DNA of 64,000 nt, from the NCBI RefSeq assembly GCF_012911925.1, contig NZ_JAAXKY010000018.1, positions 1 to 64,000 of the forward strand, in the 5' to 3' direction. The notes under the pieces are model-generated. The model worked only from the letters and a program-made list of their open reading frames with translations. It made no database searches and was not told where the DNA came from. The DNA comes from Pseudonocardia xinjiangensis. Lineage in GTDB: Bacteria > Actinomycetota > Actinomycetes > Mycobacteriales > Pseudonocardiaceae. The first letter of the stretch is position 1, and each line of letters opens with the position of its first letter. Below, piece by piece: positions 17,617 to 26,949 of the stretch. A program made the translations under genes and the position numbers.

Positions 17617-20594
17617 GCACGTGCTCCTGCGGTCGACGGGGTCTCAACGTGCGCTGCGCCGAGGGCCTCGACCTGCACCGCGCAGAACTTGAACTCGGGG
17701 ATCTTGCCGGTGGGGTCGACCTCGTCGATCGTCAGGAGGTTGGCCGCCGCCTCGCGGAAGTGGAACGGGATGAAGCAGTTGCCCAGCTGCTCGCGGTGCG
17801 AGATGCGCACGAGCAGCTCGATCGCGCCGCGCCGCGACCGCGCCCGGACCATCTCCCCGTGGGCGAGCCCGCGGTCGGCGGCGTCCTTCGGGTGCATGTA
17901 CACCTCGGCGACCGGGGAGATCGCGTCGAGGGCGTAGGACCGCCGCGTCATCGAGCCGGTGTGCCAGTGCTCCAGCAGCCTGCCGGTGTTGAGCACGAGC
18001 GGGAACTCGCTGTCGGGCAGCTCCCGGGGCGGCAGCCACTGCGCAGGCACCAGGTGGGCCAGTCCGTCGTCGGTGTTGAACTTCTCGTCGAACATGACGA
18101 CGGTGCCGTCGGTGTGCTCCGGGTCGTCGTTCGGGTAGAGCTTCCCGGACAGACCGAGGTTGTCGTACGCGAGGTTCTTGTACGACGGCATCAGCGCCAC
18201 CATCTCGTCGAACACCTCGCTGGGGCTCTCGTAGTTCCAGTCGAGCCCGATGCCGCGCGCGATGTCCTGCACGATCTCCCAGTCCGGCCGGGCCTGGCCG
18301 GGAGGGTCCATCACCTTGCGGCCGAGCTGCACCCGCCGGTCGGTGTTGGTGTACGTACCGTCCTTCTCCAGGTAGGAGGTGGCGGGCAGGATCACGTCGG
18401 CGAACTCGGCCGTCTCGGTCAGGAAGATGTCCTGGACGACGAGGAAGTCCAGCGCGGAGAGCGCCTTGCGCACCTTGTTGATGTTGGGGTCGGACAGGAA
18501 CGGGTTCTCCCCGAGCATGTACATGCCGCGGACGCCGCCGGGCTGCAGTACCGACTTGATGATCTCGGTGACCGTCAGGCCGCGGTTCGGGTCGAGCGTG
18601 GTGCCCCACGCCTCCTCGAAGTGCCGCCGGGTGGCCTCGCGGTCGACGCCCTGGTAGTCGGGGTAGAACATCGGGACCAGCCCGGCGTCGGACGCGCCCT
18701 GCACGTTGTTCTGGCCGCGGAGCGGGTGCAGGCCGGTGCCCGGCCGCCCGACGTTGCCGGTGATCGAGCACAGCGCGATCAGGCAGCGGGCGTTGTCGGT
18801 GCCGGTGGTGTGCTGGGAGATCCCCATCCCCCAGTAGACGACGCCGGCGTTCGCCTCGCCCCACGTCCGCGCGACCTCGCGGATGAGGTCGGCGTCGACG
18901 CCGGTGATCTGCGCGGCGCGCTCCGGCGGGTAGTCGGCCACGGTGCGCGCGAGCTCGTCGTAGTTGGACGTGCGGCCCGCGATGAACTCGCGGTCGATCA
19001 GCCCGAGGCGGATCACCTCGTGCATCACCGAGTTGTAGAACGCCACGTCAGTGCCCGGCTTGAGCTGGACGAAGATGTCGGCGTGCTCCGCCACGGTGGA
19101 CGCGCGCGGGTCGACGTAGATGATCTTCGTGCCGCGCCGGCGGGCCTGCTTGAAGAACGAGCTGGCCACGGGGTGGTTGGCCGTCGGGTTGGAGCCCGTG
19201 ATGATCACGACGTCGGCGTTGGCGACGTCCCCGTAGGTGGTGGACACCGCGCCGGAGCCGACGCCCTCGAACAGCGCCGCCACCGAGGAGGCGTGGCACA
19301 GCCGCGTGCAGTGGTCGACGTTGTTGGTGCCGAACCCGGTGCGGATCAGCTTCTGGAAGAGGTAGGCCTCCTCGTTGGAGCACTTCGCCGACCCGAACCC
19401 GGCGATCGCGCCGGGGCCGCCCTCGGCGTGGATCTCCTTCAGGCGCCGGGCGATGAGGTCGAGCGCCTCCTCCCAGGTGGCCTCCCGGAAGTAGGGCAGC
19501 ACCTCGTCGTAGTCGACGAGCCCGCCCGGCTTGCGGCCACCGCCGCGCTTCCCGCCCGGGTCGTCCTTGCGGCCGCCGCCGCTGCGGTTGCCGCCGTCGC
19601 CGCCGCGGCCCCGGTCGTTGGTCGCCCCGGTGGCCGAGCCCTTGCCCTCGCCGCGCACGTCGGCCGACAGCGCGCTCTTCGGGTAGGCGGAGTCGATGCG
19701 GATCAGCGGCATCGTGAGCCGCTGCGGGGAGGCGGCGTAGTCCCAGCCGTAGCGGCCCTTGACGCACAGCCTGCTCTGCGAACCGGGCTGGTCGCGGCCC
19801 TCGGCGAAGGCGATGGCGCCCCGCTCGCGGTCGACGTAGTAGGTGAGCGCGCAGCCCACGCCGCAGTAGGGGCACACCGAGTCGACCGCGTCGAGCTTCT
19901 CGCGCGGCTGGATCGGGATGTTGCGGATCGACTTGTTGGTGAGCGCGCCGGTCGGGCAGGCCTGCACGCACTCGCCGCACGTGACGCAGGAGCTCGCGCC
20001 CATCGGGTCGTTCAGGTCGAACGCGATGCGCGTGGAGTAGCCCTTGCCGGAGCGGCCGATCACGTCGTTGCCCTGGATGTCGTCACAGGCACGCACGCAC
20101 CGGTCGCAGAGGATGCAGGCGTCGTGGTTGACGTCGATCACGGGGTTGGACGAGTCGACCCCGCGTCCCGACCCGCACGGCAGGTCGGTGGTCTCGCGGG
20201 CGACGCCGAACCCGTCGGCCAGCGAGAGCAGCAGGTTGTCGCCCGTGGTGGTCTGCTTGGGGTCCTCGGCGCGCGGCGGCTGGTCGGACACCAGCAGCTC
20301 GGTGAGCGTGGCGCGGTTGCGCTCCAGCTCCGGGGTGGAGGTCTTGACCTCCATGCCGTCCTCGCAGGGGCGCACGCAGGCCGCCGCGAACACGCGCCCG
20401 CCGGTGTCCACCACGCACATGCGGCAGACACCGACGGGGTCGTAGCGCTCGTTGTGGCAGAGCACCGGGATGTCGACGCCGACCTGCTTCGCCGCGTCGT
20501 AGATCGAGGTGCCCTCCTCGACGGTGACCTCCCGGCCATCGATCGAAGTGGTGACCGTGCGTAAGCTGGTTGCCGGTTCCTGCACCGCTGTCAT
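17613..20594 (-). CDS. fdhA: NAD-dependent formate dehydrogenase catalytic (molybdopterin) subunit
   Basis: A 993-residue Mo/W-bis-PGD enzyme oxidising formate to CO2, cytoplasmic (no Tat signal). Domains in order: [2Fe-2S] ferredoxin with Cys46, 57, 60 and 73; two [4Fe-4S] ferredoxin motifs with Cys160/163/166/170 and Cys203/206/209/213; a molybdopterin-enzyme cluster with Cys241/244/248/277; then the bis-PGD domains. The active-site ligand is Cys433 in VDHCTRLCHASS, not selenocysteine. An unusual Gly/Arg/Lys-rich insertion (about residues 308-358) sits between the Fe-S domain and EVLPYFREATWEEAL. The gene is first in the fdhA-fdhB-moeA operon, overlapping fdhB by 4 bases. Confidence 0.95.
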   Translation of the reverse strand: MTAVQEPATSLRTVTTSIDGREVTVEEGTSIYDAAKQVGVDIPVLCHNERYDPVGVCRMCVVDTGGRVFAAACVRPCEDGMEVKTSTPELERNRATLTELLVSDQPPRAEDPKQTTTGDNLLLSLADGFGVARETTDLPCGSGRGVDSSNPVIDVNHDACILCDRCVRACDDIQGNDVIGRSGKGYSTRIAFDLNDPMGASSCVTCGECVQACPTGALTNKSIRNIPIQPREKLDAVDSVCPYCGVGCALTYYVDRERGAIAFAEGRDQPGSQSRLCVKGRYGWDYAASPQRLTMPLIRIDSAYPKSALSADVRGEGKGSATGATNDRGRGGDGGNRSGGGRKDDPGGKRGGGRKPGGLVDYDEVLPYFREATWEEALDLIARRLKEIHAEGGPGAIAGFGSAKCSNEEAYLFQKLIRTGFGTNNVDHCTRLCHASSVAALFEGVGSGAVSTTYGDVANADVVIITGSNPTANHPVASSFFKQARRRGTKIIYVDPRASTVAEHADIFVQLKPGTDVAFYNSVMHEVIRLGLIDREFIAGRTSNYDELARTVADYPPERAAQITGVDADLIREVARTWGEANAGVVYWGMGISQHTTGTDNARCLIALCSITGNVGRPGTGLHPLRGQNNVQGASDAGLVPMFYPDYQGVDREATRRHFEEAWGTTLDPNRGLTVTEIIKSVLQPGGVRGMYMLGENPFLSDPNINKVRKALSALDFLVVQDIFLTETAEFADVILPATSYLEKDGTYTNTDRRVQLGRKVMDPPGQARPDWEIVQDIARGIGLDWNYESPSEVFDEMVALMPSYKNLAYDNLGLSGKLYPNDDPEHTDGTVVMFDEKFNTDDGLAHLVPAQWLPPRELPDSEFPLVLNTGRLLEHWHTGSMTRRSYALDAISPVAEVYMHPKDAADRGLAHGEMVRARSRRGAIELLVRISHREQLGNCFIPFHFREAAANLLTIDEVDPTGKIPEFKFCAVQVEALGAAHVETPSTAGARA

Positions 20595-20636
20595 CCTGGG
20601 CCTCCATCGGTCAGGTACGTGACACCGACCTTAGTC

Positions 20637-20646
20637 GACTGTATGC
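20637..20646 (-). promoter_or_regulatory. Likely -10 region of the fdhA-fdhB-moeA operon
   Basis: On the minus strand this reads GCATACAGTC, containing a TANNNT hexamer (TACAGT) about 45 bases before the fdhA ATG. The identical ten bases occur just before the aldehyde oxidoreductase start (30298-30307), suggesting a shared promoter class or regulator. No clear -35 could be fixed. Confidence 0.4.
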
Positions 20647-20735
20647 AATCCGCGCATCCCCGGCCTAAACCGACCGGGTTGCCACAATCGAGACTAGTTG
20701 CACCGGCACCGGACGGCTCCCCGCGAGGCCGGAAA

Positions 20736-22160
20736 TCATGGCAGGAGCAGGCCCCAGTACGCCGCCCACGGCACGAAGGCCGCACCTGCCGCGAGCAGCA
20801 CGCCGAGCCGTGCCCGGTCCCCGCCGATCCCGGCCCGTCGCCGCTTCGCCACCACGGCGCCCGTGGCGATCCCGGCCCCGACCGCGACGACGGCGAGTAG
20901 CTGAAGAGCCAGCCACGCGACAGGTCGCCCGACGAGCAGTGGACCCGGATCCACGGTCCGGCCCGCGGTCACCTGGAGGAAGCCGAGGTAGCCGAACATG
21001 CCCACCACGGCGGTGAGCCCGGCACCGGCCAGCACCCGGGCCGGCCAGGCCGCACGGGGCCCGGGCCTGCCGCGCAGCCGCCGCCAGCCCGCGGTCAGGC
21101 CGAACCCCGCGAAGCCGGCCAGCATCAGGGCCACCACACTCAGCTGCACCCCAACTGACTCGTACCAGGCCAGTGGTGCGACCTCCACCGTCGGCCGGGT
21201 CTGCTCACCGGTGCCCGCCACGGAGGTCGGGGGCGGCCTGCCGTCGGCGACGTCCGCGATCCAGGACGACACCAGGTCCACATAGCCCGGAGCGAACTGG
21301 CCGCCCTTGTCGAACCCGGTGGACGTCGTGCGCAGCGAGTGCTCGGCGCCCTCCACCGTGCGGAGCGTGTAGTGCCGGTTGCCGGCCTGGTCGAGCGCCG
21401 CCCGGTACGCCTGCACGCTCTCGACGGGCGGGGTGAGCCGGTCCTGCGCGCCCCAGATGCCGAGCACGGGCAGCGTGCAGCTGCGCAGCGGAGGGCCGGG
21501 GTCGTAGTAGGGCTCGGGGAACATGCCCATGCCCGTGATCAGCCGGTAGGGCGTGCGGGCGTGGGCGTCGACGAGCGACCCCCGCACACCGGCGTGCTCG
21601 ATCTTGATGGTGTCGGCCCAGCTCTGCTGGCGCAGCGGCGCCACCCCGTTGGCGCCCACCACCACGAGGAACGCGATCTCGGGCGAACGCGACGCGGCCA
21701 GCGGTGCGACCCAGCCGCCCTCGCTGAACCCCATGACGCCGACCTGGGCCGGGTTCACCTCCGGGCGCCGTCGCAGCTCGGCGGCGGCGGCCACGGTGTC
21801 CTCGGCCAGCCGGGTGTACGAGCGCTGCAGGAGCGAGTAGCCCTGCGTGCGCTTGTCGTAGGTCAGGGTGGCGACGCCGGCACGGGTCAGCGCCTCCGCC
21901 TCGGCGCGGTACTTCTCCCTCGGGCCGGGTCCGGCGCCGTGCACCAGCACCACGCCGGGCAGGCCGGGCCGGGCGGCCGTGGGCACGCGCAGGGTGGCCG
22001 GGAGGACCAGGCCGTCGCTGGTGGGGATGCGCAGTTCGGTCTCCTGGACGCCGGCCGGCGCCGGCGGTGGTGGTGGCGGGGAGGGGAGGGTCGGCGCCCC
22101 GGGCAGCACGATGGCTGCCGCGGCAGCCAGTGCGGCGAGTGCGCGTCGATAGGGCGGCAT
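20736..22160 (-). CDS. Exported/membrane-anchored alpha/beta hydrolase
   Basis: A 474-residue protein starting MPPYRRALAALAAAAAIVLP (signal peptide or anchor), followed by a proline-rich linker and an alpha/beta-hydrolase domain (about residues 45-310). The oxyanion segment is VVLVHGAGPGPREKY; the nucleophile elbow is GVMGFSEGGW (Ser); the acid is in WGAQDRLTP and the His in EGAEHSLR. Three or four hydrophobic helices make the C-terminal 120 residues, so the enzyme domain is held at the membrane, probably outside. GAGGAG precedes the ATG at 22160; the frame above it is shadow. It is divergent from an ArsR-like regulator that may control it. Confidence 0.85.
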   Translation of the reverse strand: MPPYRRALAALAAAAAIVLPGAPTLPSPPPPPPAPAGVQETELRIPTSDGLVLPATLRVPTAARPGLPGVVLVHGAGPGPREKYRAEAEALTRAGVATLTYDKRTQGYSLLQRSYTRLAEDTVAAAAELRRRPEVNPAQVGVMGFSEGGWVAPLAASRSPEIAFLVVVGANGVAPLRQQSWADTIKIEHAGVRGSLVDAHARTPYRLITGMGMFPEPYYDPGPPLRSCTLPVLGIWGAQDRLTPPVESVQAYRAALDQAGNRHYTLRTVEGAEHSLRTTSTGFDKGGQFAPGYVDLVSSWIADVADGRPPPTSVAGTGEQTRPTVEVAPLAWYESVGVQLSVVALMLAGFAGFGLTAGWRRLRGRPGPRAAWPARVLAGAGLTAVVGMFGYLGFLQVTAGRTVDPGPLLVGRPVAWLALQLLAVVAVGAGIATGAVVAKRRRAGIGGDRARLGVLLAAGAAFVPWAAYWGLLLP

Positions 22161-22235
22161 GGTCGGGCTCCTCGGCTTGCAGCGGATAGTGTGCAAAGAA
22201 ATCTGTGCACATGGAACTCTGCTAGCTTCGGCGCC
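22161..22235. promoter_or_regulatory. Divergent promoter region between hydrolase and ArsR-like regulator
   Basis: A 75-base divergent gap, AT-richer than its surroundings. It carries the direct repeat TGTGCA (22190-22195 and 22204-22209) flanking AAAGAAATC, a plausible operator for the regulator. A TAGCTT hexamer at 22223-22228 lies 7 bases before the GTG at 22236, which would fit leaderless transcription of the regulator. Confidence 0.4.
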
Positions 22236-22802
22236 GTGGTGGATCAGGGAGAACCCCGAGAACTCACCGATCCAGCGGCCCTGAGAGCGTTGGGGCATCC
22301 GCTGCGGCAGGCGATCCTGCGCCGGCTGCGCCGCACCGGCCCGGCGACCTCGACGTCGCTGGCCCGCGAGCTGGGCGAGAACACCGGTGCCACCAGCTAC
22401 CACCTGCGGCGGCTCGCCGAGCACGGGTTCGTGGAGGAGGTCCCCGAGCGCGGGCGCGGCCGGGAGCGCTGGTGGCAGGCGCGCTCCGAGGACCTGCGGT
22501 TCCCGCCGCGCAGCCGGATGTCCGAGGAGGTGCGGGCGGCGTTCGACGAGCTCGGCCGGCTGAACGTGGCCGACGACGTGGCGGCGTTCGCCCGCTTCCA
22601 GCGCCGGCGCGACGACCTGGGCGAGTGGGGCGACGCCCTGCTGTTCGCCCGCGGTGCCCTGCGCCTCACCGCGCCGGAGCTGCGCCGGTTCTGGGAGGAC
22701 TACATGGCTCTCTACGAGCGATACGCCCGTGCCACCGACCCGCCGGGCGAGGACGCCCGCCGCGTCCTGGTGCGGTTCGTGGCCTTCCCCGACGTGGAAT
22801 GA
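22236..22802 (+). CDS. ArsR-like winged-helix transcriptional regulator
   Basis: A 188-residue regulator with an N-terminal winged HTH: LRALGHPLRQAILRRLRRTG at about residues 16-35, the recognition region ENTGATSYHLRRLAEHGFVEE, and the wing PERGRGRERWW. The C-terminal helical part (LNVADDVAAFARFQRRRDD ...) may bind ligand or dimerise. Two in-frame GTG codons (22236 and 22239) can start it; the frame open further upstream is shadow. Divergent orientation to the hydrolase gene 75 bases away suggests local control. Confidence 0.83.
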   Translation: MVDQGEPRELTDPAALRALGHPLRQAILRRLRRTGPATSTSLARELGENTGATSYHLRRLAEHGFVEEVPERGRGRERWWQARSEDLRFPPRSRMSEEVRAAFDELGRLNVADDVAAFARFQRRRDDLGEWGDALLFARGALRLTAPELRRFWEDYMALYERYARATDPPGEDARRVLVRFVAFPDVE

Positions 22803-22832
22803 GCGGTCCTCGCCGGCGGGGCCGGTCGGTCG

Positions 22833-24497
22833 TCAGCGCAGGCGGTACCAGGTCCCCTCCGCGCTCGTGCGGTACCGCACGTAGTCGCGCGCGAGGACCT
22901 GCTGCAGGTCCTGGCCGCGGTCGGCGACCCACTCCCTGGCGTCTGCGTCGACCATGACGACGGCGGGCTCGACGGCGCCGACCTCCGTGGCGACCTCCCG
23001 CCACTGGCCGTCCGTCATCAGGTCGTAGGTCCAGCCGTCGAACCGCACGACGAGCGGGGCTCCGGCGAGCATGTTGTAGAGCGGGTCGCCGACGACGTAC
23101 AGGCTGCCCCCGGCCCTCACCCCGGCCGCGGCGAGCTCGGTGCGGATCGTGTCGTACCCGGCCACCCGCTCGTCGATCCGGTCCCGGCTCGCCGCGGTGA
23201 ACCCGCCGCCGTCGAGCACGGTCGGGAGTGCCCAGCTCGCGGCGTGGGCGAGCATGGGCAGGCAGAGCGCGGCCAGGAGCACGGCCCACCGGCCCCACAA
23301 CCGCGGGGCGAGCACGTCGAGCCTGCGCAGCGCGAGCACCACGAGCGGGGCGCTGACGAAGTACCACTGGTACCACCAGGCGAACTGGGTGGCGATCGCC
23401 AGCACGTCGAGCAGCACGAACGCGCCCATGGCGAGGTCGAGCGGATCCCGGCGGCGCCAGGCCGTGGCCGCCTGCCAGGCGGCGAGCACCACGACCGGGA
23501 ACATCCACAGGACGTACCGGCCAAGGCCTTCGAGCACGCGCGCCGGGTCGCGGGATCCCGGGGCCGATCCCATCTCGAGGGCCTCGACGAGCCAGACGTG
23601 CAGGGCCGCGCCGAACGCGCCCTGCGTGGCGAGCCAGGCCAGCGTCAGACCCACCGGGACGAGCGCCGCCGCGACGACCACGGGCACCGCGGCGAACCGC
23701 CTGCGGCCACCGAGATGCAGCACGAGGTACACGAGCAGGGCCAGCCCGACCACGCCTGCGAGCAGCAGCTTGAACACGCCGACGACGCCGACGCACAGCC
23801 CGGCGAGCACGATCCGCCGCCAGGTGGGGGCCCGCCGCGGCTCGGCCGCGACCAGGGCGAACGCCCCGGTCGCAGGCACCAGGCAGAGCATCTCCAGCTG
23901 GCCGAAGTCGCCCGGGCCCGCGGCGAGCAGCAGCACCGCCGTGGCGAGCGCGGTCAGCATCCGCCGCACCCACGGGGTGGTGAGCCTCCCGCGCAGCAGC
24001 ACGTGGACGCACGCCCCGAACGCGAAGGCCGCGACGACGTCGAGGGCCCGGGTACCGATCTCGCCCAGCCCGGTGAGGTCGGCCAGCCCGTACCAGAGGA
24101 ACACGCCGGGCTGCTTGATGTCCCAGATGTCGGTGTAGAGCGCCTGCCCGTGCAGGATCTGCCGGCCGATCAGCGCGTACACCGCCTGGTCGCCGCGGAA
24201 CGGCCAGGTCACGACGATCCAGCTCAGTGCGCCGAGAACGATGAGGGTGAGGGTGACCTCGGCTCGCCGCCGCTCCGCCCGCCGGTGGCGCCCGCGCCCC
24301 GGTCGCGTCCTGGGGGACGTGCTGCGGATCGGCCCACCGGCCGGTTCCATGGCCGGCACCCGGATCGGGCCCGTGACGGGGTCGAGGCCCCGCTGCAGCG
24401 GTATGTGGGAGCCCGGGCGTGCTGCCTGCCGGAGCGCCACCGCCGCGCCCTGGCCCGCGGACGCCCGTTCCACAACCGTGGATCTGTCCTGCTCCAT
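22833..24497 (-). CDS. PMT/ArnT-like polytopic glycosyltransferase
   Basis: A ~554-residue membrane protein of the GT-C type. After a basic cytoplasmic N-terminus comes LIVLGALSWIVVTWPFRGDQ, with the acidic first-loop motif (RGDQAVYALIGRQILHG, then YTDIWDIKQPGVFLWYG) typical of lipid-phosphate-sugar transferases. About ten further hydrophobic helices follow, then a soluble C-terminal domain. The ATG at 24497 (GGGAGA close upstream) is preferred to the open frame reaching 24695, which is not family-like. The sugar donor and acceptor are unknown. It lies downstream of the ABC exporter, separated by a terminator-like hairpin. Confidence 0.8.
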   Translation of the reverse strand: MEQDRSTVVERASAGQGAAVALRQAARPGSHIPLQRGLDPVTGPIRVPAMEPAGGPIRSTSPRTRPGRGRHRRAERRRAEVTLTLIVLGALSWIVVTWPFRGDQAVYALIGRQILHGQALYTDIWDIKQPGVFLWYGLADLTGLGEIGTRALDVVAAFAFGACVHVLLRGRLTTPWVRRMLTALATAVLLLAAGPGDFGQLEMLCLVPATGAFALVAAEPRRAPTWRRIVLAGLCVGVVGVFKLLLAGVVGLALLVYLVLHLGGRRRFAAVPVVVAAALVPVGLTLAWLATQGAFGAALHVWLVEALEMGSAPGSRDPARVLEGLGRYVLWMFPVVVLAAWQAATAWRRRDPLDLAMGAFVLLDVLAIATQFAWWYQWYFVSAPLVVLALRRLDVLAPRLWGRWAVLLAALCLPMLAHAASWALPTVLDGGGFTAASRDRIDERVAGYDTIRTELAAAGVRAGGSLYVVGDPLYNMLAGAPLVVRFDGWTYDLMTDGQWREVATEVGAVEPAVVMVDADAREWVADRGQDLQQVLARDYVRYRTSAEGTWYRLR

Positions 24498-24801
24498 GGG
24501 TCTCCCGATCTCGCCGGCGGTGCCTCTCCCGGGATCGGTGCCTGAGAATCCACCGTTTCGAAGATCGGTCCGAATGACCGAGGGATCACCTGACCGTACG
24601 AGCGCGGCGCCCGTCTCCTTTGTCCGGATGGAGACCTGCGGACCTGGTGGGCGGGGTGCGGGCGCAAAACGGACACGATCACGCATCGGCGACAACCTGA
24701 GAGCGGACGCACCGATCGCCGAGCCGCTGTGCTCGTCGCAGGATCCGGGGACCCTGCGACGAGCACACCCCTCGGCGCGAACGGCCTTGCGGCCGCTCCT
24801 C
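24498..24801. other. Intergenic stretch with one hairpin
   Basis: A 304-base stretch between the ABC exporter and the glycosyltransferase. Apart from the perfect hairpin at 24729-24766 (terminator entry) and the ribosome-binding region before 24497, I see no gene or repeat in it. Confidence 0.5.
24729..24766 (-). terminator. Hairpin terminator after the ABC exporter
   Basis: GTGCTCGTCGCAGG (24729-24742) and CCTGCGACGAGCAC (24753-24766) form a perfect 14-bp stem with a 10-base loop, 35 bases after the ABC transporter stop. There is no T-run; this is the common actinobacterial form. Confidence 0.7.
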
Positions 24802-26694
24802 TCAGCCCGCGGCCAGCGCCACCGGGACGGCTCCCGGCTGGTCGAACTGCGTGCTGTGCAGCTCGGCGTAGCGGCCGTTGCGGGCTATGAGCTCGGTGTG
24901 AGTGCCCCGCTCCACGACCTGACCGGCCTCCAGCACGAGGATCTGGTCGGCGGCGCGGATCGTGGACAGCCGGTGGGCGATCACGAGTGCGGTGCGGCCC
25001 TGGAGCGCCTCGCCCAGCGCCTCCTGCACCGCCGCCTCAGAGGTGGAGTCGAGGTGGGCGGTGGCCTCGTCGAGCACCACGACCCGGGGCCTGGCCAGCA
25101 GCAGCCGGGCGATGGTGAGCCGTTGGCGCTCCCCGCCGGAGAGCCGGTAGCCGCGCTCACCCACGACGGTGGCGAGGCCGTCGGGCAGCGACGCCACCAG
25201 GTCGGCGAGGCGGGCCCGGCGCAGCACGTCCCACAGCTCCTCGTCGTCGGCCTCGGGGCGGGCGAGCAGCAGGTTGGCGCGGATCGACTCGTGGAACAGG
25301 TGGCCGTCCTGGGTGACCAGGCCCAGTGCACCCCGGATCGTGTCGAAGGAGAGGTTGCGGACGTCGACGCCGCCCAGCCGGACCGCTCCGGCGTCGACGT
25401 CGTAGAGCCGGGGGAGCAGCTGCGCGATCGTGGACTTGCCGGCGCCGGACGAGCCCACCAGCGCGATCATCTGCCCGGCCTCGGCGGTGAACGACACGTC
25501 GTGCAGAACCTCCTCGCCGCCCCGGCGGTCGAGCTGGGCGACGTCCTCCAGCGACGCGAGCGACACCTTGTCGGCGGCCGGGTAGGAGAAGCGCACGCTG
25601 TCGAACTCCACCGACAGCGGGCCGTCGGGCAGCGGCAGCGGGCGGGCGGGCTCCGCGATGAGCGGCGGCAGGTCGAGCACCTCGAACACCCGCTCGAAGC
25701 TCACCAGCGCACTCATCACCTCGACCCGGGCGCTGGCCAGCGCCGTGAGGGGTGCGTAGAGGCCGGTGAGCAGCAGGGCGAGCGCGACGACGTCGCCGGC
25801 AGCCATCCCGCCGGTGATCGCGAAGTAGCCACCGAGCCCGTAGACCAGCGCGAGCGCCAGCGCGGAGACGAGCGTGAGCGCCGTGACGAAGACCCACTGC
25901 ACCATCGCGGTGCGCACGCCGATGTCACGCACCCGGGCGGCCCGGGCGACGAACTCCCGCGTCTCCTCGGCGGGACGGCCGAACAGCTTGATCAGGGTGG
26001 CGCCCGGCGCGGAGAACCGCTCGGTCATCTGGGTGCCCATGGACGCGTTGTGGTCGGCGGCCTCCCGCTCGAGGTGGGCGAGCCTGCGCCCCATGTGCCG
26101 GGCCGGGAGGACGAACACCGGCAGCAGCACGAGCGCCAGCAGCGTGACCTGCCACGACAGCGTGAGCATCACGATCAGCGTGAGCGCGAGCGTGACGAGG
26201 TTGCCGACCACCCCGGACAGGGTGTCGCTGAACGCCCGCTGGGCACCGATCACGTCGTTGTTGAGCCGGCTGACCAGTGCACCGGTGCGGGTGCGCGTGA
26301 AGAACGCGATCGGCTGGCGCTGCACGTGGTCGAACACCGCGGCCCGCAGGTCGAGGATCAGCCCTTCACCCAGCGACGCGGAGAGCCAGCGCTGGATGAT
26401 CCCGCTGATGGCCACGGCCACCGCGATGACCGCGATGAGCCCGGCCAGACCGACCACCGTGCCCAGCGGGCCCCGGTTGACGATGGTGTCGACGACCCGG
26501 CCGGCGAGCACCGGCGTGGCGACCGCGAGCACCGCGCCGACGATGCTGACCAGGAGGAACGCCCCCATCCGACGGCGGTGTGGCCGCACGAACGCGACGA
26601 TCCGGCGCAGGGTGGCCATGGAGAACGGCCGTTTCTCCTCCTGCGCGTGTGCTGCGTGGTACATCGACTGCCACGCGACCATCTCCATGCTCAT
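24802..26694 (-). CDS. ABC exporter, fused permease and ATPase (multidrug type)
   Basis: A 630-residue half-transporter: six-helix permease domain (about residues 40-340) followed by a nucleotide-binding domain. Walker A is GSSGAGKST, the signature is LSGGERQRL, Walker B is RVVVLDEATAHLD, and the H-loop is ALVIAHRLSTI. The start MSMEMVAWQSMYHAAHAQEE is chosen at 26694, where GAGGAG lies 6 bases upstream; the open frame to 26733 has no similar support. Substrate unknown; homodimer expected because no partner half-transporter is adjacent. The promoter region contains a direct repeat (26852-26870). Confidence 0.92.
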   Translation of the reverse strand: MSMEMVAWQSMYHAAHAQEEKRPFSMATLRRIVAFVRPHRRRMGAFLLVSIVGAVLAVATPVLAGRVVDTIVNRGPLGTVVGLAGLIAVIAVAVAISGIIQRWLSASLGEGLILDLRAAVFDHVQRQPIAFFTRTRTGALVSRLNNDVIGAQRAFSDTLSGVVGNLVTLALTLIVMLTLSWQVTLLALVLLPVFVLPARHMGRRLAHLEREAADHNASMGTQMTERFSAPGATLIKLFGRPAEETREFVARAARVRDIGVRTAMVQWVFVTALTLVSALALALVYGLGGYFAITGGMAAGDVVALALLLTGLYAPLTALASARVEVMSALVSFERVFEVLDLPPLIAEPARPLPLPDGPLSVEFDSVRFSYPAADKVSLASLEDVAQLDRRGGEEVLHDVSFTAEAGQMIALVGSSGAGKSTIAQLLPRLYDVDAGAVRLGGVDVRNLSFDTIRGALGLVTQDGHLFHESIRANLLLARPEADDEELWDVLRRARLADLVASLPDGLATVVGERGYRLSGGERQRLTIARLLLARPRVVVLDEATAHLDSTSEAAVQEALGEALQGRTALVIAHRLSTIRAADQILVLEAGQVVERGTHTELIARNGRYAELHSTQFDQPGAVPVALAAG

Positions 26695-26840
26695 GAACTG
26701 CTCCTCGCTCCGGTCGCGGCACCCGCTGTGCACACGTAGGACATGGGGAACCGCCGGAACTCATCGGTGCGGCACCACTTCGCGTCGTGAGTGTGGCGAA
26801 CCGGTCCGACAGTTTCGTCCGGTTTCCCGTGTCCTGACCG

Positions 26841-26871
26841 ACACTAGAAGCTGAAGTCAGGTTGAAGTCAA
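26841..26871 (-). promoter_or_regulatory. Putative promoter/operator of the ABC exporter
   Basis: On the minus strand TTGACT (26866-26871) and TAGTGT (26841-26846) form a -35/-10 pair with a long 19-base spacer. Two copies of TGAAGTCA (plus strand 26852-26859 and 26863-26870), spaced 11 bases apart, overlap the spacer and -35, as expected for an operator. The regulator is not next to the gene. Confidence 0.45.
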
Positions 26872-26949
26872 CTGCCCCGCCACCCTTGACCGGCACGGCC
26901 CCGAGCGGGACGATTGTGATCTGCGTTACAGAACACTCGGGGAGTTGTC

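Noticed and set aside
17553-20564. 1003-residue open frame on the plus strand
   Set aside because: It is antisense to fdhA, which has full Fe-S and active-site motifs. The composition (Arg, His, Val, Gly) is that of a shadow frame in GC-rich DNA.
17613-20594. Selenocysteine in formate dehydrogenase
   Set aside because: The active-site position reads Cys433 (TRLCHASS); no in-frame TGA occurs there.
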